DNA from: Flavisolibacter longurius
GTDB taxonomy: Bacteria > Bacteroidota > Bacteroidia > Chitinophagales > Chitinophagaceae
Assembly (NCBI GenBank): GCA_014163555.1
Contig: JACJGO010000003.1
Coordinates: forward strand, 186,001-250,000
Length of the DNA stretch: 64,000 nucleotides
Reading direction: 5' to 3'
Each line of letters begins with the position of its first letter. Positions within the stretch are counted from its first letter, which is position 1. The notes under the pieces were generated by a model. That model worked only from the letters and a program-made list of their open reading frames with translations, had not been told where the DNA came from and did not search any database. The position numbers and the translations under genes were made by a program. This document shows, one piece after another, positions 48,159-56,956 of the stretch.

Positions 48159-48559
48159 TTTTACGAAACAGGTTCAGGGATTTTGTACCGATTGTTCTAT
48201 TATTTGTAATTGTAAATGCCGTGGCCATTGCCATGCCCACACGTTTGGGTGATTTGAACATCAGCCAGGACCTGTTGCTGGGCGGAAATATTTTCCTGTT
48301 CGTGGTTACATTTTTTTCGTTCCTGATAGCCCGCAAAGGCTTGCAAAATGAAAATCCCAATGCCTTTGTCCGCTCCGTTTATGGAAGCATTATGTTCAAA
48401 TTGTTCCTTTGTCTGATAGCGGCCTTTATCTATATTGCCATCCAAAAGAAGGAACTGAACAAACCGGCCTTTTTTACCTGTATGGGCTTGTACCTGGTGT
48501 ACACCTTCCTGGAAGTTTCGATCTTAACCCGCATGTTACGCCGCAAGCCGAATGAGTAA
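48155..48559 (+). CDS. integral membrane protein of the ATP synthase-linked region, 134 residues
   Basis: A protein with four membrane helices (FVPIVLLFVIVNAVAIAM, LGGNIFLFVVTFFSFLIAR, SIMFKLFLCLIAAFIYIAI, PAFFTCMGLYLVYTFLEVSIL). It occupies the place between atpZ and atpB in Bacteroidota and resembles an AtpI-like protein in size and topology, but I cannot confirm homology. It overlaps atpZ by four bases and the SprT-like gene by eight. Confidence 0.7.
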   Translation: MILRNRFRDFVPIVLLFVIVNAVAIAMPTRLGDLNISQDLLLGGNIFLFVVTFFSFLIARKGLQNENPNAFVRSVYGSIMFKLFLCLIAAFIYIAIQKKELNKPAFFTCMGLYLVYTFLEVSILTRMLRRKPNE

Positions 48560-49175
48560 GAAAGAAACGCACATTTCTGCTCTCCAGCAATACCTGCCGC
48601 CCAATACGTACGAACCAGTGCTGCACTACCTGCAGTTTTACAAAGTGCATCTAACGGTGGCGCGGGAACGTAAATCCATCCTTGGCGATTACCGTCACCG
48701 GCATGGCGCACAAACACATCGCATTAGTGTAAACGGCAATCTTAATACCTATGCGTTTTTAATTACACTTCTGCACGAACTGGCTCACCTGCTCACCTTT
48801 GAAAAATGGGGTAACCGCGTGGCTGCCCATGGCAAAGAATGGAAGACAATATTTGGACAATTGCTGGCCCAGTTTATCCAGCAAGATGTTTTCCCTTCGG
48901 ACATTAAAACCGTGCTTTTACAATCGCTGCACAACCCCGCTGCTTCAAGTTGTGCCGATGAAGCCTTGCTCCGCACCCTGCGCCGGTACGACGAAAAACT
49001 GGGCGGTGGTGTATTTGTAGAAGAACTGCCTGCCGGCACATTATTTCAGACACACGACGGCAGGGTGTTTCAAAAAGGCGAAAAAATGCGAAAACGTTTT
49101 CGTTGCCTGGAAGTGGCTACAGGCCGCATGTACCTGTTTAGTCCTGTGTATGAAGTGCATCCGGCATCGGAATGA
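48552..49175 (+). CDS. SprT-like zinc metalloprotease domain protein
   Basis: A 207-residue soluble protein. HELAHLLTFEKWGNRVAAHGKEWK is the SprT/Spartan signature, HExxH with a third His in AHGKEW. LNTYAFLITLLHELAH sits in the usual place. Spartan family members act in DNA-protein crosslink repair in eukaryotes; bacterial ones are poorly known. Its start overlaps the stop of the membrane gene, so it is in the bactofilin/atpZ operon. Confidence 0.85.
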   Translation: MSKKETHISALQQYLPPNTYEPVLHYLQFYKVHLTVARERKSILGDYRHRHGAQTHRISVNGNLNTYAFLITLLHELAHLLTFEKWGNRVAAHGKEWKTIFGQLLAQFIQQDVFPSDIKTVLLQSLHNPAASSCADEALLRTLRRYDEKLGGGVFVEELPAGTLFQTHDGRVFQKGEKMRKRFRCLEVATGRMYLFSPVYEVHPASE

Positions 49176-49262
49176 TAGCTTGGTTTTCAAACTGATTGTG
49201 TGCCGGCAGGAGGGGTGCTTGCTGTAAATTGCCTATCTTAAGCCCTCAACTTTTGCCGAGAT

Positions 49263-50609
49263 ATGAAGAACAACATTCTCCTTCTTTTTTTATTGCTTAT
49301 TGTACAAACCCTATCTGCCCAACAATGGACCAATTTATTTAATGGGAAAAACCTTTCCGGCTGGAAACAGTTAAACGGAAAAGCCAAATACACCATCGAA
49401 AACGGCGAGATTGTGGGCACAACCGTATTTGGTGAACCCAACACCTTTCTGGCCACTGAAAAAGATTATGGTGATTTTGTGCTGGAGTTTGATTTTAAAG
49501 TAGACAGCACCATGAATTCCGGCGTGCAGTTTCGCAGCCTGAGTACACCAGAATTCAAGAACGGTCGGGTACATGGTTACCAGTACGAGATTGATCCTTC
49601 TAAACGCGGCTGGACTGGCGGTATTTATGATGAAGCCCGCCGCGACTGGCTATACACAATGGACCTGAATCCTGCTACCAAGCCGGCGTATAAAAAAGGC
49701 CAGTGGAACAAAGCACGGATCGAATGCATCGGAAACAACATCCGCACATGGATTAACGGGCAACCGGCTGCTTACGTGGTGGATGATGTAACCCCCAAAG
49801 GTTTTATTGCTTTGCAGGTACATTCCATCGGCGATAAAAAAGACGAAGGCCGGCAGATCCGCTGGCGCAACCTGCGGATTCAAACCGCTAACTTAAAACC
49901 ATCACCCCTTAATAATATATTCGTCGTCAACCTGATTCCGAACACGGTTTCCGAAGCAGAAAAGGCCTATGGTGTTTCCCTGTTGTGGGATACAAAAACA
50001 ACCAACGGTTGGCGGGGTGCGCATAAAGACAAGTTCCCTGAAAAAGGTTGGGCCATCCAGGATGGTACGCTCAATGTGGCCAAATCTACAGGCGGCGAAT
50101 CAACCAATGGTGGAGACATTGTCACGGAAAAAGAATTCGGTGCCTTTATTTTTCAGTTTGATTTTAAACTCAGTGAAGGCGCCAACAGCGGTGTTAAATA
50201 TTTTGTCACGGAAAAAGAGGCGTCCAGCGGGTCGGCCATTGGCCTTGAATACCAAATTCTCGATGATGCGAAACATCCCGACGCGAAACTGGGCGTGGTG
50301 AACAACCGCACCCTGGCCTCGCTGTACGACCTGATTCCTTCCCTGCGGGAGCCAAGAGCAAGGCGGCCAATAGGGGAGTGGAACCGCGGCATGGTCATCG
50401 TTTACCCTGACAACCGCGTGGAGCACTGGCTCAATGGCTGGAAGGTGTTGGAATACCAGCGTGGCGCTCCGTATTACCATGCACTGGTTGCCCGCAGCAA
50501 GTATGCGCAGTGGAAAGATTTCGGCTTGGCGCCAAAAGGTCGCATTCTTTTGCAGGACCATGGGGATGCGGTATCGTTCCGGAGTCTTAAGATTCAGGAG
50601 TTAAAGTAG
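49263..50609 (+). CDS. secreted protein with two DUF1080 (3-keto-disaccharide hydrolase-like) domains
   Basis: A 448-residue exported protein. Signal peptide 1-19 (ending LSAQ). Two related domains of about 200 residues: [29 protein letters not shown]...[23 protein letters not shown] and [25 protein letters not shown]...[26 protein letters not shown]1080 is a concanavalin-like fold; members include 3-keto-glucoside hydrolases. The repeat implies an internal duplication. Neighbouring oxidoreductase genes fit a 3-keto-sugar pathway. Confidence 0.88.
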   Translation: MKNNILLLFLLLIVQTLSAQQWTNLFNGKNLSGWKQLNGKAKYTIENGEIVGTTVFGEPNTFLATEKDYGDFVLEFDFKVDSTMNSGVQFRSLSTPEFKNGRVHGYQYEIDPSKRGWTGGIYDEARRDWLYTMDLNPATKPAYKKGQWNKARIECIGNNIRTWINGQPAAYVVDDVTPKGFIALQVHSIGDKKDEGRQIRWRNLRIQTANLKPSPLNNIFVVNLIPNTVSEAEKAYGVSLLWDTKTTNGWRGAHKDKFPEKGWAIQDGTLNVAKSTGGESTNGGDIVTEKEFGAFIFQFDFKLSEGANSGVKYFVTEKEASSGSAIGLEYQILDDAKHPDAKLGVVNNRTLASLYDLIPSLREPRARRPIGEWNRGMVIVYPDNRVEHWLNGWKVLEYQRGAPYYHALVARSKYAQWKDFGLAPKGRILLQDHGDAVSFRSLKIQELK

Positions 50610-50656
50610 TGCAACGCTAAACAATCAAATCATCTTTTCATTTAAATAGAAACGCT

Positions 50657-52012
50657 ATGTCATCGCGTCGACAATTCATAAAAAATTCTTCCAAAGCTGC
50701 CGCCGGCATTTACCTGGGTGCCTTGGGTTTTAGTGCAAAAAGTTACGGTCGTATTCTGGGGGCCAACGATAGGGTAGGCGTCGGTGTTATCGGCTATTCC
50801 GACCGCTTCCGGCAATCCTTGTTTCCTTCTTTTATGAACCACTCCAAGGAGCTGAACTTTGACATTATTGCTGTTTCCGATATCTGGAAACTACGCCGCG
50901 AAGAAGGGCAGGCTTTCCTCAAGCAAAAGCTGGCACATGATGTAACGCCATACATCAACAACGAAGAACTCTACCGCAACAAAGATGTGGATGCTGTCTT
51001 TATCAGCACGGCCGATTTTCAGCACGCCCTGCATACGGTAGAAGCCGTAAAAGCGGGTCGGGATGCCTATACCGAAAAGCCTTTTGCTGAAACCATGGAC
51101 GATGCCATTGCCGCCCTGAAAGCCGTAAAGGAAATGGGAAAGATCGTGCAGATTGGTTCGCAGCGCAGAAGCGGTACAAACTACACGGCGGCGGCTGATT
51201 TTATTCAAAGCGGAAAATTTGGCCCGATCACGATGGTGGAGCTTACCTGGAACGTAAACCAGCCGGGCCGCTGGCGCAGGCCGGACCTTGTGGCAAAAAT
51301 CCGGGAGCAGGATACCGACTGGAAGCGCTATTTAATGAACCGGCCATTTGAAAAATGGGATCCACGCAAATACCTGGAGTACCGTCTTTTCTGGCCCTAT
51401 TCATCGGGTATGCCAGGGCAGTGGATGAGTCACCAGATCGATACGGTGCATTGGTTCTCAGGCCTCGCACATCCGCGCAGCGTGGTGGCCAATGGCGGCA
51501 TTTATATGTGGAAAGATGGAAGAAGAAACTGGGACACCACAACGGCTGTTTTTGATTATGGACCAGCCAACGATCAGTCCACGGGTTTCCAGGTAACGTT
51601 TTCTTCCCGTATGCACAATGGGGATGAGCGGCCGGCTGAACTCTATTATTCCAACGGAGGCGAATTAAACCTGATCACCAACAAGGTATCACCAACAGGT
51701 GGACTACGCAAAGGCCATGCTGATGCCATGGGCATGCAACCCAACCTTTTGCCAGAGATGGACCTGGTAAAAGAACAGGTACGGGTTGTGGCTTCGGCCA
51801 ATACCGGCGGCGATCCGCTGACCAGTGCGCATGTTCGCAATTGGATGGAGTGTGTCCGTAGCCGTAAGCAACCCAATGCGCCGGCAGAAGCGGGCTATAA
51901 TCACTCCATAGCCTGCATTATGACGAATGCCGCCGTTCGCACAGGAGGCAAGGCCACGTTCAATGCAAAAACACAGCAGGTGATGGTGGATGGAAAAGTT
52001 TTTAAATATTAA
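50657..52012 (+). CDS. Tat-exported Gfo/Idh/MocA family oxidoreductase
   Basis: A 451-residue NAD(P)-dependent sugar oxidoreductase. The N-terminal SSRRQFIKNSSKAAAGIYLGALGFSAKSYG is a twin-arginine signal (RRQFIK). VGVGVIGYSDRFR is the dinucleotide loop, DAVFISTADFQHALHTVEAVKAGRDAYTEKPFAETMDDAI the EKP motif. It would act in the periplasm with a bound cofactor, as in 3-keto-glycoside formation. It follows the double DUF1080 gene by 47 bases. Confidence 0.9.
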   Translation: MSSRRQFIKNSSKAAAGIYLGALGFSAKSYGRILGANDRVGVGVIGYSDRFRQSLFPSFMNHSKELNFDIIAVSDIWKLRREEGQAFLKQKLAHDVTPYINNEELYRNKDVDAVFISTADFQHALHTVEAVKAGRDAYTEKPFAETMDDAIAALKAVKEMGKIVQIGSQRRSGTNYTAAADFIQSGKFGPITMVELTWNVNQPGRWRRPDLVAKIREQDTDWKRYLMNRPFEKWDPRKYLEYRLFWPYSSGMPGQWMSHQIDTVHWFSGLAHPRSVVANGGIYMWKDGRRNWDTTTAVFDYGPANDQSTGFQVTFSSRMHNGDERPAELYYSNGGELNLITNKVSPTGGLRKGHADAMGMQPNLLPEMDLVKEQVRVVASANTGGDPLTSAHVRNWMECVRSRKQPNAPAEAGYNHSIACIMTNAAVRTGGKATFNAKTQQVMVDGKVFKY

Positions 52013-52015
52013 TTC

Positions 52016-52046
52016 GTTTGTAGTTTGTGGTTAGTGGTTTGTAGTT
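52016..52046. repeat. degenerate heptamer array
   Basis: GTTTGTA, GTTTGTG, GTTAGTG, GTTTGTA and a partial unit, starting 3 bases after the stop of the oxidoreductase gene and within the spacer to the DUF6807 gene. Confidence 0.8.
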
Positions 52047-52080
52047 AAATGCATTGCAGTTACAAATAAATGCGGGTTTT

Positions 52081-53121
52081 ATGTTACGTGGTATTTTAAC
52101 GGGAGTGGTGGGCATCTTTTTATTTAGTGCACAGGCACAGGATAAGAAGGGATTCCAATTTTTAGAGCGACCAGCTAATAAGCAGGTGGATGTGGTGTAC
52201 AACAACCAGTTGTTGACGGCGTATTGCTTTTACGATTCAAGCCGGAAACCTGTGCTCTTTCCTGTGAATACAGTGGAGGGCATAACCGTTACCCGTAGTT
52301 ATCCCTTTCGGATGGTGGCCGGCGAACGAACCGATCATCCTCACCACACCGGCATTTGGTTTAATTATGAGTCGGTGAACGGTCTTGACTTTTGGAACAA
52401 CTCTACAGCCATTCCTGTTGAAAAACGCCACCTGTACGGAACCATTCGGCACAAGGAAATCGTACGTAAAAAGGCTGATGAAAACAGAGCTGAAATGGTA
52501 ACCGCCAGCACCTGGGAACGGCCTGATGGCAAGGTGCTGCTGAATGAAAACACAACATTTCAGTTTCGTGTTGAGGACAATACCTTTTTTATCGACCGCA
52601 TCACAACGTTAAAAGCAACCGACACGGTTGTTCATTTCAAAGACATCAAAGATGGCCTGGTGGCCATACGGGTGGCCCGGGAACTGGAAATGCCTTCGAA
52701 AGATGCAACCCGCTTTGTTGACAACAAGGGCAATGTGACCACCGTGGCGGCAACCGATAACAACGGTGTGACGGGCATGTACCACGCCAGCAATGGGCAG
52801 ACGGGTGATGCTGTGTGGAGCAGCAAAGGACCCTGGGTGATGCTCAGCGGGAAAAAAGAAGGGAAAGAAATTACCATAGCAATCATCGACCACCCTTCCA
52901 ACATGGGCTATCCCACCTATTGGCATGCCCGAGGATACGGTCTTTTTGCAGCCAATCCTCTGGGCCGAAAAATCTTTAGCAATGGAAAGGAAGAATTGAA
53001 TTTTTCCTTGCAGCCAGGTGCTTCGGTTCGTTTCCGGTACCGTTTTGTGATTCAGTCGGGCCAGGCACTTACTACGGATAACATGAACCGGCAGGCGGCT
53101 GCCTTTGCCCGGGAAAAATAA
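52081..53121 (+). CDS. secreted DUF6807 (PmoA-like) protein
   Basis: A 346-residue exported protein: signal peptide (LRGILTGVVGIFLFSAQAQ), then a beta-rich domain with RPVLFPVNTVEGITVTRSYPFR-like segments (positions about 55-80), GERTDHPHHTGIWFNYESVNGLDFWN and HPSNMGYPTYWHARGYGLFAANPLGRKIF, the hallmark of the family once called PmoA. The role is unknown; these genes are usually next to Gfo/Idh/MocA oxidoreductases and DUF1080 proteins, as here. ATG 52081 chosen; an in-frame TTG at 52054 is rejected. Confidence 0.88.
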   Translation: MLRGILTGVVGIFLFSAQAQDKKGFQFLERPANKQVDVVYNNQLLTAYCFYDSSRKPVLFPVNTVEGITVTRSYPFRMVAGERTDHPHHTGIWFNYESVNGLDFWNNSTAIPVEKRHLYGTIRHKEIVRKKADENRAEMVTASTWERPDGKVLLNENTTFQFRVEDNTFFIDRITTLKATDTVVHFKDIKDGLVAIRVARELEMPSKDATRFVDNKGNVTTVAATDNNGVTGMYHASNGQTGDAVWSSKGPWVMLSGKKEGKEITIAIIDHPSNMGYPTYWHARGYGLFAANPLGRKIFSNGKEELNFSLQPGASVRFRYRFVIQSGQALTTDNMNRQAAAFAREK

Positions 53122-53209
53122 ACCGCAATCCTGCTCAGCTTTATCGTTTACCCAAGATCGGCAGAGATGGTTTTTTTGTTTGATGATTGCAATTCTTTGC
53201 AGGCAAGTG

Positions 53210-53242
53210 TTTGAACAGATTCGGCGCTTCTTCCTACCTTTA
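53210..53242 (+). promoter_or_regulatory. promoter of the histidine kinase gene
   Basis: TTTG at 53210-53213 and TACCTTTA at 53235-53242, spacer 21, one mismatch to TAnnTTTG in the last base. 33 bases before ATG 53275. Confidence 0.5.
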
Positions 53243-53274
53243 TCCAAATAAAGTTTTCACCAGCTACCCTAACC

Positions 53275-55167
53275 ATGTTGACAAATTCTCAGTTACTGAT
53301 CCAATCCATCGGTGACGCCATTCTTTTATTAGACCAGGATGGCTATATCCAGTATATCAATCCCGCTACAACTACCCTTACCGGTTATCAGCTTTCCGAC
53401 CTAAAAGACCATCATCTTTATAAACTATACAATCCTGGCGATGAAAACATGAAGGCCTCTTATGAAATTGAGATGGCAAAAAAGAAGGGAAAATTTTTAA
53501 CCGAAGGATGGAAGCAGCGCAAAGACGGTAGCCAGTTTTGGGCCGAATTAACCATTTACCCGATAAAAGAAAAATCAGAAACGGTTGGTTTCAGTTGTTT
53601 GCTGCGGAATGTTTCCGAAAGAAAAAAGACGGAGCTGGAACTCCGCCAAAGCGAAGAGCGTTTTCGGCTGATGGTGGAAAGCGTACGGGATTATGCCATT
53701 TTTATGCTGAGCCCTACCGGTCATATTATGAGCTGGAACGAAGGCGCCAAGCGGCTCAAAGGTTATCATATCAGTGAGATCATAGGCAAACACTTTTCTA
53801 TTTTTTATACGGCTGAAGACCTGGAAACAGAGAAGCCAAAACGGGAACTGGAGATTGCCATTGCAACGGGTAAATATGAAGAAGAAGGCTGGCGCATTCG
53901 CAAGAATGGTTCGCTGTTCTGGGCCAATATTGTCATCACGGCTTTGTTCAATGATCAAAACCAATTGATCGGTTTTTCCAAAGTTACCCGCGACCTGACC
54001 GACCGAAAACAATACGACGAAAACCTGCGGCAGAGTGAAGAGCGTTACCGTGCCCTGGTGGAGCAACTGACGGATTACGGAATTTTTATGCTGGATGAAA
54101 AAGGCCGGATTGTTAGCTGGAACGAAGGTGCCAAACGCATTATGGGCTATACCGTAAATGAGATTATTGGGAAATATGTTTCTATTTTTTTCCCTGAAGA
54201 AGATATTATCAATGGCAAGCCTGGGCTCGAATTAAAAGTAGCAAAAGAAAAAGGCAAGTATGAGGAAGAGGGTTGGCGATTGCGCAAAGACGGCAGCAGG
54301 TTTTGGGCCAATGTGATTGTTACGGCCGTGTACAACAACAGTGGTGCCCATATTGGTTTCTCCAAAGTAACCCGCGATTTAACTGAACGCAAAGAAGCTG
54401 AAAAAGCCCTCAAACAAAGTTATGAACGCTATCGCCAACTGGCCAATGAACTGCGGGAAGCCAACACCGGTTTGCAATACGCCAACCAGGAACTGGAGCA
54501 GTTTACCTCCATTGTTTCGCACGACCTGCAGGAGCCGATTCGTACCATTAAAAGCTTTTTGCAGCTAATCGATATCAAACTCTCGCAAGGGCAGTACAAT
54601 GACCTGACGGCCTACATTCAAAAATCGATAGGTGCGGCCAACCGCATGCGTGAGCTGATTCATAACCTGCTGCATTATTCGCAACTGGCAAAGAACGAAG
54701 TGGTGCTGGAAAAGATCTCGGTGAGGGATGTTGTGAATGAAGTTCTTCAAAATCTAAAGTCTGCTGTGGAAAGAAGCGGTGCCCGCATTGCCGTTGAAAG
54801 CGAGGTAGATGAATTTGAAGGCGACCGGGTGCAGATCGTACAACTGATTCAGAATCTATTGAGCAACGCGTTAAAGTTTACCCATGACACGAATCCGCAG
54901 GTTACGATCCGCTGCCAGTGGGAAGATGGGCACGTTAAGTTTTCGATAGCAGACAACGGCATTGGAATTGCAGCGTCTGATATGGCTAAAGTTTTCGAGA
55001 TTTTTCGCCGGTTGCATACAGAAAAGGTTTATCCGGGTACCGGCATTGGGTTGGCCATTTGTAAAAAAATTGTAGACCGCCACGGAGGACGGATCTGGCC
55101 GGAATCGGAAATCGGTAAAGGCACCACATTTCATTTTACACTGAACGAAGAAGCAGGAGTACCATAA
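53275..55167 (+). CDS. soluble PAS-PAS-PAS histidine kinase
   Basis: A 630-residue cytoplasmic sensor. Three PAS/PAC units occupy about 5-125, 125-255 and 255-385; units two and three share most residues (SWNEGAKR, EIIGK, GKYEEEGWRIRKNGS/GWRLRKDGS, IGFSKVTRDLT), a recent duplication. A linker coiled coil leads to the HisKA helix with H416 (SIVSHDLQEPIRTI) and the ATPase with N box QLIQNLLSNALKF, DNGIGIA and GTGIGLAIC. No membrane segment, so the signal is intracellular. The single-domain receiver at 55170 is its likely partner, 2 bases downstream. Confidence 0.94.
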   Translation: MLTNSQLLIQSIGDAILLLDQDGYIQYINPATTTLTGYQLSDLKDHHLYKLYNPGDENMKASYEIEMAKKKGKFLTEGWKQRKDGSQFWAELTIYPIKEKSETVGFSCLLRNVSERKKTELELRQSEERFRLMVESVRDYAIFMLSPTGHIMSWNEGAKRLKGYHISEIIGKHFSIFYTAEDLETEKPKRELEIAIATGKYEEEGWRIRKNGSLFWANIVITALFNDQNQLIGFSKVTRDLTDRKQYDENLRQSEERYRALVEQLTDYGIFMLDEKGRIVSWNEGAKRIMGYTVNEIIGKYVSIFFPEEDIINGKPGLELKVAKEKGKYEEEGWRLRKDGSRFWANVIVTAVYNNSGAHIGFSKVTRDLTERKEAEKALKQSYERYRQLANELREANTGLQYANQELEQFTSIVSHDLQEPIRTIKSFLQLIDIKLSQGQYNDLTAYIQKSIGAANRMRELIHNLLHYSQLAKNEVVLEKISVRDVVNEVLQNLKSAVERSGARIAVESEVDEFEGDRVQIVQLIQNLLSNALKFTHDTNPQVTIRCQWEDGHVKFSIADNGIGIAASDMAKVFEIFRRLHTEKVYPGTGIGLAICKKIVDRHGGRIWPESEIGKGTTFHFTLNEEAGVP

Positions 55168-55169
55168 GC

Positions 55170-55580
55170 ATGAACGTGTATAAAATCATCATCATAGAAA
55201 ACGACGAGGACGAGCAGTTCTTCATGCGGGAAAGTTTTGAAAAAAGTGGTTTGTTCCAGATTTTGGCGATGACCAGAAATGGCAATGAACTTTTCGACTG
55301 GCTGACCAAACACCCTATTGTGATACCTGAACTGTTCCTTTCTGACCTGAACATGCCCGGCAAAAACGGGTACGATATCATTGAAGAAGTGAAAGCCCAC
55401 CCGGTGTATTCCGGTATTCCTGTTGTGATTACATCAACCTCTTCCACACCTGCCATCATTAATAAATGCCTCGACAAAGGCGCTGCTGATTACCTGGTGA
55501 AACCCGATACGTTTATTGAATATGATTCTTACGTAAAAGCGCTTTATCAACGCATCGAAGAAAAACAATTGGTGAAATAA
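55170..55580 (+). CDS. single-domain response regulator (Rcp1-like receiver)
   Basis: A 136-residue receiver without an output domain. IIIIENDEDEQFFMRESF holds the acidic pair, D59 in LFLSDLNMPGKNGYD is the phosphoacceptor, VVITSTSS the switch Ser/Thr and YLVKPDTF the lysine. Its start is 2 bases after the kinase stop, so the pair forms one system; output would be by protein contact. Confidence 0.93.
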   Translation: MNVYKIIIIENDEDEQFFMRESFEKSGLFQILAMTRNGNELFDWLTKHPIVIPELFLSDLNMPGKNGYDIIEEVKAHPVYSGIPVVITSTSSTPAIINKCLDKGAADYLVKPDTFIEYDSYVKALYQRIEEKQLVK

Positions 55581-55702
55581 TAATCCATCCATCTCCAAAG
55601 TTGTTTGCCTAGCCGGAAAGGCTTTCACACAAACGTATTTTTGAGGCAGGAAGAAAAAACTTACCACTGATCATTCATCTTTCACGATAGGTATCTACTT
55701 GT

Positions 55703-55730
55703 TTTGTTAAAGAATCGAAAGTTAGCTTTG
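55703..55730 (+). promoter_or_regulatory. promoter of the MFS transporter gene
   Basis: TTTG at 55703-55706 and TAGCTTTG at 55723-55730, spacer 16 (slightly short). The -7 box ends 5 bases before ATG 55736, ruling out the GTG at 55730. Confidence 0.55.
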
Positions 55731-55735
55731 TGGCC

Positions 55736-56893
55736 ATGCACCAGGAAGTACGAATGCAGCGCAGAAAGGAAAGACGGGTCCTGGTCGTATTTTTCTTTTT
55801 ATCCGGTCTGGTCACGGCAAGCTGGGCCTCTCGCATACCCGAAATTCAAACGGACCTGGGGTTAAACAACCGCGAATTGGGCAATGTTCTTTTTGCCATT
55901 CCGGTTGGTTTGGTGGTTGGGCTTCTGCTGGCCGGAAGACTGGTTTCCCGTTACGGTACCGGCCGGGTGATGACGGTAGGCAGCCTGCTGCTGGCAGTCA
56001 TGTTAACCCTGATCGCTCTTTCTGGTGCAGCCTGGCAACTGGTGCTTTCACTTTTCTTCTTAGGGTTTTTCCGAACAGTCTTTAATCTTTCCATCAACAC
56101 CGGTGCGGTTGAATTGCAAAAGCAATATGAGCAACCCATTGTATCAGGATTTCATGGTGTGTGGAGTGTTGCCTGCCTGGCCGCAGCAGGCCTGGGTACG
56201 CTGATGATCATTTACAAAGTAGTGCCGCTCTGGCATTTTTTAGCTGTTACCGGTGTGGCAGTTTTGCTTACAATTTTTCAGAGCCCGAAGAAAACGCCGG
56301 CGCCACCGGCAGATGAACGCAGGCCCCTGTTTGTAAAACCTGATCGCTACCTGTTAACGCTTGGATTGCTGGCGCTTTGTGCCATGCTTTGCGAAAGCGC
56401 CGTTTTCGACTGGAGTGTCAACTACTTTGAAAAAGAGGTCAAGGCAGACAAGGCTTATATAACGGTAGGGTACACCTGTTTTATTGCTGCCATGGCATTG
56501 GGCCGGTTGTTTGGCGACAGGCTGATTGCAAAATTTGGAATTTATGCTATGTTGTCGGCAAGCGGCCTTTTGCTGGCAACCGGTTTTCTGCTGGTGGCAA
56601 CACTTCCTTTCGTCATTACGGCCGCAACGGGTTTTTTGCTGATTGGTGCCGGCGATGCCATGCTGGTGCCGATGATTTATATGCTGGCTGCACAATCGAC
56701 AAAAATGACATCGCATTATGCGCTGCAGGCCGTAACCATGACAGGCTATACCGGGTTTTTGATAGGTCCTCTTTTTGTCGGGAACGTTTCGCAGCACTGG
56801 GGTATGTCCACTGCTTTTCTTTTGTTAAGTGGAAGCAGTTTGCTGATTTTGCTGTTAACCCGGCGGGTAAAAAGGCTCGCCGTTACAGCATGA
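55736..56893 (+). CDS. major facilitator superfamily transporter
   Basis: A 385-residue permease with twelve predicted helices in two halves separated by a loop at about 190-205 (PKKTPAPPADERRP). The N-terminus SWASRIPEIQTDLGLNNRELGNVLFAIPVG and the motif-A-like GRLVSRYGTGRVMTVG after helix 2 are typical of the FucP/YbjJ-like group. Substrate unknown. The gene is monocistronic, convergent with the xylan operon across a terminator at 56898. Confidence 0.88.
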   Translation: MHQEVRMQRRKERRVLVVFFFLSGLVTASWASRIPEIQTDLGLNNRELGNVLFAIPVGLVVGLLLAGRLVSRYGTGRVMTVGSLLLAVMLTLIALSGAAWQLVLSLFFLGFFRTVFNLSINTGAVELQKQYEQPIVSGFHGVWSVACLAAAGLGTLMIIYKVVPLWHFLAVTGVAVLLTIFQSPKKTPAPPADERRPLFVKPDRYLLTLGLLALCAMLCESAVFDWSVNYFEKEVKADKAYITVGYTCFIAAMALGRLFGDRLIAKFGIYAMLSASGLLLATGFLLVATLPFVITAATGFLLIGAGDAMLVPMIYMLAAQSTKMTSHYALQAVTMTGYTGFLIGPLFVGNVSQHWGMSTAFLLLSGSSLLILLLTRRVKRLAVTA

Positions 56894-56897
56894 AAAA

Positions 56898-56918
56898 GTC
56901 CGCTGGAAAACAGCGGAC
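56898..56918 (-). terminator. terminator of the xylan operon
   Basis: GTCCGCTG / CAGCGGAC, perfect 8-bp stem with a 5-base loop, followed on the minus strand by a run of five T. It stands 39 bases past the stop of the esterase/deacetylase gene. Confidence 0.8.
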
Positions 56919-56956
56919 GTATCAATTGCTAACAATGCAGAATTGTAAACTACGTT

